A stretch of DNA of 64,000 bases. Origin: Christiangramia sp. OXR-203. GTDB taxonomy: Bacteria; Bacteroidota; Bacteroidia; Flavobacteriales; Flavobacteriaceae. The DNA is taken from the NCBI RefSeq assembly GCF_034372165.1, contig NZ_CP139698.1, positions 1,736,001 to 1,800,000 of the forward strand. Reading direction: 5' to 3'. Made by a program: the position numbers and the translations under genes. This document shows, piece after piece, positions 53,578-60,942 of this stretch. Positions within the stretch are counted from its first letter, which is position 1. Every line of letters begins with the position of its first letter. Under the pieces are notes generated by a model. That model was not told where the DNA came from, made no database searches, and saw only the letters and a list, made by a program, of their open reading frames with translations.

Positions 53578-54848
53578 GTAGAAGAGTAGTGATTACTGGA
53601 TTGGGTGTTGCCGCGCCTAATGCAATTGGAATTGATCAATTTGACCAGGCTTTGAGGAATGGCAATAGCGGAATCAAATTCTACCAGAATCTAAAAGATC
53701 TTAATTTCAGTTGCCAGATAGGAGGGAAGCCACCGGTTACTCAAGAGATGATAGACCAGTATTTTAATCCGCTTCAGCAAAAAGGCTTGAATAGCAGCGG
53801 ACTCATTTATGGAGTGATGGCTGGCGTAGATGCGTGGAAGGATGCCATGCTTCCAATTTCTTCGGAAGAGGATCCAGACTGGAATTCAGGGATCATTTTT
53901 GGCACTGGAATCCTTGGAGTCGACAAATTTAGACAAGCGATCCATCTGATTGATGCCGGGAAAACCAGAAGATTGGGAAGCACGAGTGTAATCCAGACGA
54001 TGGCTAGCGGTATTAGTGCTTACTTAGGAGGAATGCTAGGTTGCGGTAACCAGGTAACAACAAATTCTTCCGCATGTACTACAGGAAATGAAGCGATTAT
54101 CCTTGGATATGACCGGATAATTTCAGGGAAGGCTCAAAGAATGCTGGTTGGAAGTTGCGGTGATGATGGACCTTATGTTTGGGGAGGATTTGACGCGATG
54201 AGGATTCTTCCGGGGAAATACAATGATAATCCAGAAGAAGCTTCCAGACCTATGAGTGCAACTGCTTCTGGATTTGTGCCGGGAAGTGGAGCAGGAGCTC
54301 TGCTGCTTGAATCGCTGGAATCTGCTTTGCAAAGAGGAGCAAATATTTATGCGGAAGTACTTGGGGGAGCTATCAATAGTGGCGGTCAGAGAGCTGGTGG
54401 AAGTATGACCGCAGCAAATAATGAAGCTGTGCAAAGATGTATAAAGGATGCTATTAGTTTTGCTGGAATTCAGGCTGAAGATATAGACTATATAAATGGA
54501 CATCTCACAGCTACTACCAGAGATGCTACAGAAATCGAGAACTGGACTTCTGCACTCGGACTTTCAGGAGAAAAATTTCCGAAGATTAATTCCCTGAAAG
54601 GCATGACCGGACACTGTTTGAGTGCTTCTGGTTCAATTGAAAGTGTTGCTAGTATACTTCAGATTAAAAATCAATATGTATTCGGGAATATTAACTGTGA
54701 AGATGTTCATCCAGATATAATTGATTTAATCGATGGCTCCTGTATTCCGAAGAAAACATTAGATTTTGGTATTAATATCGCAGCTAAAGCCAGTTTTGGT
54801 TTTGGAGATGTAAATGCGGTCACTATCTTTAAACGGTATAAAAAATAG
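53574..54848 (+). CDS. 3-oxoacyl-ACP synthase (KAS I/II family)
   Basis: 424 residues, thiolase fold. The Cys-His-His triad is intact: Cys168 in SSACTTG, His310 in NGHLTATTRD and His347 in GMTGHCLSASG, at spacings like FabF (163/303/340). The HLTATTRD segment replaces the usual HGTxTxxND, so it is a divergent, specialised ketosynthase. It condenses acyl groups with malonyl-ACP and presumably works with the adjacent dedicated ACP. It lies 3 nt before that ACP gene. Confidence 0.93.
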   Translation: MSRRVVITGLGVAAPNAIGIDQFDQALRNGNSGIKFYQNLKDLNFSCQIGGKPPVTQEMIDQYFNPLQQKGLNSSGLIYGVMAGVDAWKDAMLPISSEEDPDWNSGIIFGTGILGVDKFRQAIHLIDAGKTRRLGSTSVIQTMASGISAYLGGMLGCGNQVTTNSSACTTGNEAIILGYDRIISGKAQRMLVGSCGDDGPYVWGGFDAMRILPGKYNDNPEEASRPMSATASGFVPGSGAGALLLESLESALQRGANIYAEVLGGAINSGGQRAGGSMTAANNEAVQRCIKDAISFAGIQAEDIDYINGHLTATTRDATEIENWTSALGLSGEKFPKINSLKGMTGHCLSASGSIESVASILQIKNQYVFGNINCEDVHPDIIDLIDGSCIPKKTLDFGINIAAKASFGFGDVNAVTIFKRYKK

Positions 54849-54851
54849 CTA

Positions 54852-55103
54852 ATGACCAATCAGGATATAATTTCTAAGATTAAAACAATTGTCACTCCAT
54901 ATACTCAGCGTACAGAAGGCTTATCTGAATTCGATGAAAGCACCAACTTTTTAAATGACCTTGAGATCAATTCTGCTAATCTGGTTGACGTAGTGCTGGA
55001 TGTTGAAGATGAATTTGATATTGAAATCGACAATGAATCCATGGACGGAATGATGACTGTAGGTGATGCCAGGGATATCATCGTCAAAAAACTGGATGAT
55101 TGA
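54852..55103 (+). CDS. Acyl carrier protein
   Basis: 83 residues, acidic and helical. The phosphopantetheine serine is Ser41 in the motif LEINSANLVDVV; the residue before it is Asn instead of the usual Asp of DSL, marking a divergent ACP. Helix II/III (VEDEFDIEI, TVGDARDII) is family-like. It is encoded between the ketosynthase and the phosphopantetheinyl transferase, which overlaps its stop, so it is the private carrier of the operon. Confidence 0.92.
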   Translation: MTNQDIISKIKTIVTPYTQRTEGLSEFDESTNFLNDLEINSANLVDVVLDVEDEFDIEIDNESMDGMMTVGDARDIIVKKLDD

Positions 55104-55651
55104 TCATTGGAAATGATATTATAGATCTTGAGATCGCACTGGATAAACCAAGGTTAAAGAATGATCGCTTTTTATCCAAAGTTTTTACAAAGAATGAAAT
55201 TACGCAAATTCATTTACACCCTAATCCGGAACTGGCAATCTGGAAAATGTGGTCGATGAAGGAAACAGCCTATAAAGCTCATCAAAGACTTTTTCAACTC
55301 CCTGCCAGACTTGATCCAATAAGTTATGAATGCGATCTTGATAAGCTATATGTTATAAAAGATAAGAATACATATATAATTAATTTGGAAAACGACGAGA
55401 ATCAAATTTACTCCTGGCTGGAGTTTAAAAATTTAGAACATATTAAACTCCCATACTCTCCAAATTATAAGTCTGATTTTTTAAAAGAGTTTTCCATTCG
55501 AACAGACCTAGATCTTCGAAACATTGAACTCTGTAAAAACAACTTGGGAATTCCAGAATTGTTTGTGAAGAACACCAATAACAGCTTACCTATTTCGATC
55601 ACCCACCATGGCAGGTTTGCTGCAATTTGCTTTCCGTTAATTAACTGCTAA
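55100..55651 (+). CDS. 4'-phosphopantetheinyl transferase (AcpS/Sfp superfamily)
   Basis: 183 residues from a TTG that overlaps the ACP stop (TTGA), so translation is coupled. Conserved parts are GNDIIDLE near the N-terminus (Mg-binding Asp) and WSMKETAYKAHQ (residues ~51-62), the W-S-x-K-E-x-x-x-K signature. It transfers phosphopantetheine from CoA to the ACP serine. The C-terminus SITHHGRFAAICFP fits the superfamily. As the last gene, it likely activates the divergent ACP of the cluster. Confidence 0.9.
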   Translation: MIIGNDIIDLEIALDKPRLKNDRFLSKVFTKNEITQIHLHPNPELAIWKMWSMKETAYKAHQRLFQLPARLDPISYECDLDKLYVIKDKNTYIINLENDENQIYSWLEFKNLEHIKLPYSPNYKSDFLKEFSIRTDLDLRNIELCKNNLGIPELFVKNTNNSLPISITHHGRFAAICFPLINC

Positions 55652-55660
55652 AAGCAGTTA
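55642..55660 (+). terminator. Weak hairpin at the end of the polyketide operon
   Basis: TAACTGC (55642-55648) pairs with GCAGTTA (55654-55660) around a 5-nt loop, overlapping the PPTase stop codon. No T-run follows, so termination here is uncertain. Confidence 0.35.
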
Positions 55661-55732
55661 AACATTTAAAAACTCCATTGTTGTCTCTGCACCTCTTTTG
55701 TATCTTCAATCGAGAAATCAAAAATTAAAATT

Positions 55733-56449
55733 ATGAAGCAAGTAGATAAAATGGAGATCGTTCACAGTCAGTCAGCTGAGTTTATTGAACAAGGCGAACA
55801 GGGAAAATTTTTGAAAATGATCCCGGATACTTTTCTTATCAAAGGAGATGAAGTGGATGGTAAGTATAATCAAGGTTACGCAATTAGACATTTAAATAGA
55901 AGAGACATCCTATTAATTGACGTTGTTGAAAAATCATCAAAAGCTGCGGTAAAAAAATTCGTGGAAGAAGGTTACCAGATCAAAGGTATTTTGATCACCT
56001 GTGACGCTATACTTGAGACTGCCTATGCAGATTTGAAAACTATTTCTGAAGATGCTGGTGGTGCTGCTATTTATGCTCATCCAAGAAATAATATTAAGGA
56101 CGATTTTAAGACAAAAGATATCACAAAAAGAGATCCCGTGCTGGACAGTTTCTCTATCAATATTTTCGATCTTCCTGGTGCTAGTGGCGCTTCTGTAGTT
56201 GTTTATTCCGAAATTAATGACGGAATGCTATTTCCAGGAGAAGATGCTGTAGGATCTGATTATTCTTCTGATCTCACTACGTTCTCCAGACCTGAAAAAA
56301 CTAATGCAAATAACGATTACGGATTAGCTGAGAGCTGGGCTGCTTTCGACACAGAATTCAGCTTTTTATTTCCTCGAAAGGGAAAACCAGGTTTCAATTT
56401 AGAAGAAGGAAATCAAATTGATATTCTAAACACTCTTGGAAAGAGCTAG
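55733..56449 (+). CDS. Metallo-beta-lactamase-fold protein with lost metal ligands
   Basis: 238 residues, soluble, no signal peptide. The order of strands follows the MBL fold: YAIRHLNRRDILLIDVV, GILITCDAILETAYADL at the position of the THxHxDH metal motif (residues ~85-101), AAIYAHPRN, then LPGASGASVVVY where active enzymes have PGHTPGS (148-154), and MLFPGEDAVG where they have GD. The metal-binding His residues are therefore missing (T89-C90-D91-A92 in place of THxH). This reading is by eye. It would be a structural or ligand-binding pseudoenzyme. It starts 82 nt after the polyketide operon and may or may not belong to it. Confidence 0.6.
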   Translation: MKQVDKMEIVHSQSAEFIEQGEQGKFLKMIPDTFLIKGDEVDGKYNQGYAIRHLNRRDILLIDVVEKSSKAAVKKFVEEGYQIKGILITCDAILETAYADLKTISEDAGGAAIYAHPRNNIKDDFKTKDITKRDPVLDSFSINIFDLPGASGASVVVYSEINDGMLFPGEDAVGSDYSSDLTTFSRPEKTNANNDYGLAESWAAFDTEFSFLFPRKGKPGFNLEEGNQIDILNTLGKS

Positions 56450-56791
56450 TTTCTGAAGTATCAATATATAATATAAAAGGTTGTTTAGATAGATCTTACA
56501 CGATCACGATTGCCCTGAATTCAGCAAATCCGTCGATGTAGTTTCTCTCAAAAGCAACCTTTTTTTATGAGAAAACTTGAAACATAAGAGTATGTAGAAT
56601 CTCCAGAGACCTTATCGATTCAATTTCTGCAATCTTAAAACAAGCTAGAAAATAGCTAACTGAACATAAAGAAAATGCACTACTACCACTAAGCACAAGA
56701 ATCCAAAAAACACTTACTTAAACTAAGGTTCTGTTAAACTGCTGCTGACTTCAGCTAAAACTTTCTAATTTAAAGAATAAATTAACCAACT
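56450..56791 (+). other. 342-nt gene-free gap upstream of the aconitase gene
   Basis: No credible ORF in either strand. The left half holds the hairpin-bounded element described at 56475-56566. The right half is A-rich with no exact TAnnTTTG box, although TAATTTAA occurs about 25 nt before the aconitase ATG. Confidence 0.5.
56475..56566 (+). ncRNA. Candidate structured RNA or leader element with terminator-like closing stem
   Basis: AAAAGGTTG (56475-56483) pairs with CAACCTTTT (56555-56563), closing a ~71-nt interior, and the 3' arm runs into T7. The layout is that of a small RNA or attenuator ending in a terminator. The interior is less AT-rich than the flanks and contains TTGCCCTGAATTCAGC. 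I recognise no known family; it may also simply terminate the MBL-fold gene. Confidence 0.35.
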
Positions 56792-58777
56792 ATGTCAAAA
56801 TTGAATGTCACTCAAAAATTAATCAAAGAACATTTACTGGAAGGGGAGATGACTCCCGGGAAGGAAATAGGAATAAAAATAGATCAGGCACTACTTCAGG
56901 ATGCTACAGGAACTCTTGTACAATTGGAGTTGGAAGCGATGGGACTTAAGAAAGCTCAGACTGAAGTTGCAGTACAATATGTAGATCATAACCTGCTACA
57001 AACCGATTTTAAAAATGCTGATGATCACCTATTTCTACATTCTGCAGCTGAAAGATTTGGTCTATGGTATAGTAGGCCGGGAAATGGGGTAAGCCATCCT
57101 GTTCACATGCAAAGATTTGGAAAGCCAGGAAAAACCATGGTAGGATCTGATAGTCATACTCCGGCAGCCGGTTCTTTGGGAATGTTAGCGATAGGTACTG
57201 GAGGTCTTGATGTTGCGTCAGCAATTGCAGGTCAGCCATATTTCGTAAAGATGCCTGAGGTGATGGGAGTTAAACTAACTGGAAAATTACCAGATTGGGT
57301 GAGTGCAAAGGATGTGATTCTGGAAATGCTTAGACGTTACGATGTGAAAGGCGGAGTAGGGAAGGTTATCGAGTATTATGGAGATGGTCTTAAGAATCTA
57401 AGCGCCATGGACCGCCACGTGATCGCAAACATGGGAGCAGAACTTGGAGCTACGACTACTGTTTTTCCTAGTGATGAAGAAACAAAAAGATTTTTGAAAT
57501 CTCAGGATAGAGAATCAGATTGGGTGGAACTGCTGGCAGATGAAGGTTGTGAGTATGAATATCATGATGAAATTATTCTTGATGATCTTATTCCCCTAAT
57601 AGCATTTCCAACCAGTCCGGGTAATGTTGTTCCAGTTTCTGAAGTTGCAGGTAAAAGTATTAGCCAGGTAGTTATTGGGTCTTCAGCGAATCCTGGACTT
57701 AGAGACTTCTGGATCGCTGGAGCAATTGTAGAAGGGAAATCTGTTAATACAGATGTATCATTTGATATAAATCCAACATCAAGACAAATGATTCAGAATA
57801 TGATCGAGAACAGAGCTTTTGCCAACTTAATCAAGGCAGGAGCAAGGTTTCACCAATCTGGATGTATGGGATGTATTGGAATGGGACAGGCACCAGCATC
57901 CGGAACCATCAGTTTGAGGACTATGCCTAGAAATTTTCCAGACAGATCTGGAACTAAAGATGACCAGGTACATTTATGTAGTCCTGAAACTGCGGCAGCT
58001 TCAGCGTTAACAGGAAAAATCACAGATCCAAGAGACCTGGAGAAATTATATGATATGAAATATCCTATATTTCAGCATCCTGAAATCGAGATTATTAATA
58101 CGGATATGCTAGTGGCTCCTCCGGAAGATGGGACAGATGTAGAGCTAGTTAAAGGTCCTAATATTCAATCCTTACCACATATAGACCCTATTCTAAGTGA
58201 ATACGAAGTACCTGTACTTCTGAAAATGGGCGATAACGTATCTACAGACGAAATATTGAAGGCAGGTGCTGAAGTATTACCCTTCCGAAGTAATTTACCT
58301 GAGATTAGTAAGTATGCATTTACCGTTATTGATGAAACCTATTATGATCGAGCAATGGACACTAAAGATAGCCATGGAGGTCATATAGTAGTTGCGAAGG
58401 ATAATTATGCGCAGGGTTCGAGTAGAGAACATGCTGCAATTGCTCCAAAATACCTTGGACAGGTCGCAGTAATAGCGAATTCTTACGCCAGAATCGCATG
58501 GCAGAATTTAGTGAATTTTGGAATTTTACCACTGGAATTTATAGATATATCTGACTATGAAAAGATCGAGCAGGGTGACATCGTGAAATTTGAAAACCTG
58601 CAAAGAGATATTAAAGAAAGAAATAACATTAAAGTTGTTGTGAAAAAGGAAAGTGGCAGTGAGGAAACTTTCGAAACAAAACACTCTATGAGTGATAGAC
58701 AAATTCAGGTTCTACTGAAAGGTGGAATTATAAATGAATTCAAAGAGAAATTAGAGCAGGAAGATTTAACTGCTTAA
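56792..58777 (+). CDS. Aconitate hydratase, Aquifex-type
   Basis: 661 residues. Aconitase signatures are VGSDSHTPAAGSLGMLAIG (~118-136), the [4Fe-4S] cysteines in LCSPETAA and SGCMGCIGMG, and the swivel-domain motif QGSSREHAAIAP (~550). The length matches the shorter 'Aquifex-type' aconitase branch (~650 residues) rather than the ~755-890-residue enzymes used in most TCA cycles. The enzyme isomerises citrate and isocitrate; relatives act on other 2-hydroxy tricarboxylates. A main aconitase is presumably elsewhere in the genome. A strong bidirectional terminator follows. Confidence 0.9.
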   Translation: MSKLNVTQKLIKEHLLEGEMTPGKEIGIKIDQALLQDATGTLVQLELEAMGLKKAQTEVAVQYVDHNLLQTDFKNADDHLFLHSAAERFGLWYSRPGNGVSHPVHMQRFGKPGKTMVGSDSHTPAAGSLGMLAIGTGGLDVASAIAGQPYFVKMPEVMGVKLTGKLPDWVSAKDVILEMLRRYDVKGGVGKVIEYYGDGLKNLSAMDRHVIANMGAELGATTTVFPSDEETKRFLKSQDRESDWVELLADEGCEYEYHDEIILDDLIPLIAFPTSPGNVVPVSEVAGKSISQVVIGSSANPGLRDFWIAGAIVEGKSVNTDVSFDINPTSRQMIQNMIENRAFANLIKAGARFHQSGCMGCIGMGQAPASGTISLRTMPRNFPDRSGTKDDQVHLCSPETAAASALTGKITDPRDLEKLYDMKYPIFQHPEIEIINTDMLVAPPEDGTDVELVKGPNIQSLPHIDPILSEYEVPVLLKMGDNVSTDEILKAGAEVLPFRSNLPEISKYAFTVIDETYYDRAMDTKDSHGGHIVVAKDNYAQGSSREHAAIAPKYLGQVAVIANSYARIAWQNLVNFGILPLEFIDISDYEKIEQGDIVKFENLQRDIKERNNIKVVVKKESGSEETFETKHSMSDRQIQVLLKGGIINEFKEKLEQEDLTA

Positions 58778-58795
58778 TTCAGTTTAAAAGTAATA

Positions 58796-58824
58796 AAAAA
58801 ACCCTCTGAATAGAGGGTTTTTTT
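58796..58824 (+). terminator. Bidirectional intrinsic terminator after the aconitase gene
   Basis: ACCCTCT-GAAT-AGAGGGT (58801-58818) flanked by A6 and T7, serving the aconitase gene and the convergent hibernation-factor gene. Confidence 0.9.
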
Positions 58825-58842
58825 ATTTTCAAGATCGCAATA

Positions 58843-59142
58843 TTAGTGAGAACTCATTTTTGCCTTACGTTTTTCGCATTGTCTGTCAAGATCACGAACA
58901 GTCTCTGCAATTGATGCTTCGTAGGAGTTCTCGTTCGACTGTGCAAATATTTCCGGTCCTGGAGCACTCAATCTAACTTCAGTAATATATCCATTCGGCT
59001 TTTGATTTTCATCATGTTTGAAATAGATATTTGCTCTAACAATCCAGTCATATTTATTCTCAAGCTTCTCTAACTTTTTTTCAGTAAAAGCTTCAAGATT
59101 TTCACTTTTATCAATGTTTACAAATTCAAATACAGTTTCCAT
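58843..59142 (-). CDS. Ribosome hibernation-promoting factor (HPF/YfiA family, short form)
   Basis: 99 residues. The single S30AE/HPF domain begins METVFEFVNIDKSENLEAFTEKKLEKLE and has the basic C-terminus RDLDRQCEKRKAK that contacts 16S rRNA in the family. It lacks the C-terminal dimerisation domain of long HPF. The protein blocks the mRNA/tRNA channel in stationary phase. It is monocistronic and converges on the aconitase gene. Confidence 0.88.
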   Translation of the reverse strand: METVFEFVNIDKSENLEAFTEKKLEKLENKYDWIVRANIYFKHDENQKPNGYITEVRLSAPGPEIFAQSNENSYEASIAETVRDLDRQCEKRKAKMSSH

Positions 59143-59320
59143 TTAATTCAATTTTTTGATTGTTTAAATTAACCTAATATCTCTTGGGACACCAAGCCTG
59201 TTATGGCTCTTTTAGCAAAGTTTTAATAAAGTATTTAGAGCATTCTTATTACTTACTTAAAGTATTTCTAATAAATAGATAAAGAATACAAAACAAGTAT
59301 TGCTGGGTAGGTTCAATCAT

Positions 59321-59328
59321 TACTTTTG
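59321..59328 (+). promoter_or_regulatory. Candidate -7 box next to the guanine-deaminase-like start
   Basis: TACTTTTG matches TAnnTTTG and lies only 4 nt before the ATG at 59333, implying a leaderless or nearly leaderless transcript. The rest of the 190-nt gap between 59143 and 59332 shows no further features. Confidence 0.4.
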
Positions 59329-59332
59329 TTAT

Positions 59333-59788
59333 ATGAAAACAAAGGACTTACCCAAAAAGATGATGGGAAAAGCTATTTCCCTGGCAAAAGAAGGAGCTGA
59401 AAGCGAAAACGGTGGTCCATTTGGAGCAGTGATCACGAAAGGAGAAGAGATCATTGCAGCAACTTACAATAGAGTTTCTGGAGATCAGGACTGCACTCAG
59501 CATGCAGAATTAAGAGCAATACAATTAGCTTGTAAACAACTCGGGACTAAAAACCTGGAAGGTTGCGTGTTGTACACCAGTTGCGAGCCATGTATGATGT
59601 GTCTTGGAGCAGCCCATTGGGCAAATTTTGACTATATTTACTATGCGGCTTCTGCTGAAGATGCCAAGGAAAATGGATTTTTGTACTCAGATTTGTATTA
59701 TAACTCTTCTAAGGAAAACAGACATCAGGAGTTCAAAATGATACAATTATGTAGAGACGAAGCGATGAAAGTCTGGATTAAGAAATAA
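59333..59788 (+). CDS. Nucleoside/guanine deaminase (CDA superfamily)
   Basis: 151 residues from ATG 59333; an in-frame start 33 nt upstream overlaps the promoter box and is less likely. Zinc-site motifs are THAE-like QHAELRAIQ (His and Glu) and TSCEPCMMC (two Cys). The segments GGPFGAVI and YYAASAEDAKENGF match the B. subtilis GuaD type more than TadA, so guanine to xanthine deamination is favoured. A TadA-type tRNA activity cannot be excluded. It lies 27 nt before the FNT channel gene. Confidence 0.85.
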   Translation: MKTKDLPKKMMGKAISLAKEGAESENGGPFGAVITKGEEIIAATYNRVSGDQDCTQHAELRAIQLACKQLGTKNLEGCVLYTSCEPCMMCLGAAHWANFDYIYYAASAEDAKENGFLYSDLYYNSSKENRHQEFKMIQLCRDEAMKVWIKK

Positions 59789-59815
59789 ATAATCATTACC
59801 CTACTCAAAATAAAT

Positions 59816-60670
59816 ATGAATAACGATCAGAAAAATGAAGAAGCTGAAAAAGTAAATAAAGAATTAGACAGTCAGGATTCTCAGGATAAAACCATGACTA
59901 AAACACATGGTGAGATCTTAAAAGAACAGATCATTGAAGGTTGTGAAACCTATGATCGTAGTAAGAGTAGCATTCTACTAAGTTCATTTACTGCAGGACT
60001 CGAAATTGGTTTCAGTTTTCTTATGTTATGCTCATTATTCAGCTTTCTGGAAGGCAAAGTTGCTGAAGAAACTATATTTAAACTAATAGCTTTCGTTTAT
60101 CCCATTGGATTTATTCTGGTTGTCCTGGGAAAATCCATATTATTTACAGAACAGACTTCTTTACTAGCATTGCCGGTATTAAATAATCGTAGAAGTGTTT
60201 GGAGCTTATTCCAAATTTGGGGAGTAGTTATTTTCGGTAACCTGGCAGGAGGCATGCTTATGGGTCTTACGGTCTCATGGCTTGGCTCCGGATTAAACTT
60301 GTTTGAAGCCGAAGTAATTGCTAAAATTGGTGAGCACTTTGTAGACTACGATATACTAACAATCTTTTTAAGTGCTATTATGGCCGGTTGGTTAATGGGC
60401 CTTTTAAGCTGGCTGGTCACTTCTTCTAAGGAAACTACGGCAGAGATCCTGATTATTTATTTGATTACCGCAGTAATGGGCTTTACAGGATTGCATCATA
60501 GTATCATTGGTCATATTGAAATTTTTGCAGGGATGCTGGTTTCGGATAAGATAACCTTTCTTGTATATCTAAAAACATTGGGAACTGCATTGGCAGGTAA
60601 TGCTGTTGGTGCAACAGTATTCGTGGCATTACTAAAGTATAGAGCATTTGTATTCAATATCAAGATGTAA
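59816..60670 (+). CDS. Formate/nitrite transporter (FNT) family channel
   Basis: 284 residues. An unusual 45-residue charged N-terminal extension (Asp/Glu/Lys-rich, MNNDQKNEEAEKV...) precedes six transmembrane helices typical of FNT pentamers: FTAGLEIGFSFLML, FVYPIGFILVVLG, FGNLAGGML, GWLMGLLSWL and the closing AGNAVGATVF, where Asn and Gly line the helix break. FNT channels pass formate, nitrite, hydrosulfide or other small anions. The substrate is not apparent. A small acidic protein gene follows 68 nt downstream. Confidence 0.88.
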   Translation: MNNDQKNEEAEKVNKELDSQDSQDKTMTKTHGEILKEQIIEGCETYDRSKSSILLSSFTAGLEIGFSFLMLCSLFSFLEGKVAEETIFKLIAFVYPIGFILVVLGKSILFTEQTSLLALPVLNNRRSVWSLFQIWGVVIFGNLAGGMLMGLTVSWLGSGLNLFEAEVIAKIGEHFVDYDILTIFLSAIMAGWLMGLLSWLVTSSKETTAEILIIYLITAVMGFTGLHHSIIGHIEIFAGMLVSDKITFLVYLKTLGTALAGNAVGATVFVALLKYRAFVFNIKM

Positions 60671-60738
60671 AACGAATGTTAAACTCAGATTAATCCTGAG
60701 GTTATAGATTTTCAATTAATTAAATTAAGAAAAAAATT

Positions 60739-60942
60739 ATGGCAAACACTAACGATAAAGATCAGGCAGACTGGCAGAAAAATTCAGGAAGACCTTCTAA
60801 TTTTAATGAAAAAGATGAGAGTCTTTATAAAGGAGAAAATGGTAACCTGAGAGTGAAAAAAGAGAAAGACGGTCTTAGTGATGAAGAGGATCAAACTATT
60901 CAGGACACTTTAGATAGTCTCGAAGGAAACGAGGAAGAATGA
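60739..60942 (+). CDS. Small highly charged hypothetical protein
   Basis: 67 residues with no hydrophobic segment or Cys. It is composed mostly of Asp, Glu, Lys, Asn and Gly (MANTNDKDQADWQKN, then KKEKDGLSDEEDQTI), so probably disordered, with a Glu-rich end. It overlaps the next start (ATGA, 4 nt), supporting a real, translated gene. It may be a stress-related hydrophilin-like protein; that is inference. Confidence 0.65.
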   Translation: MANTNDKDQADWQKNSGRPSNFNEKDESLYKGENGNLRVKKEKDGLSDEEDQTIQDTLDSLEGNEEE

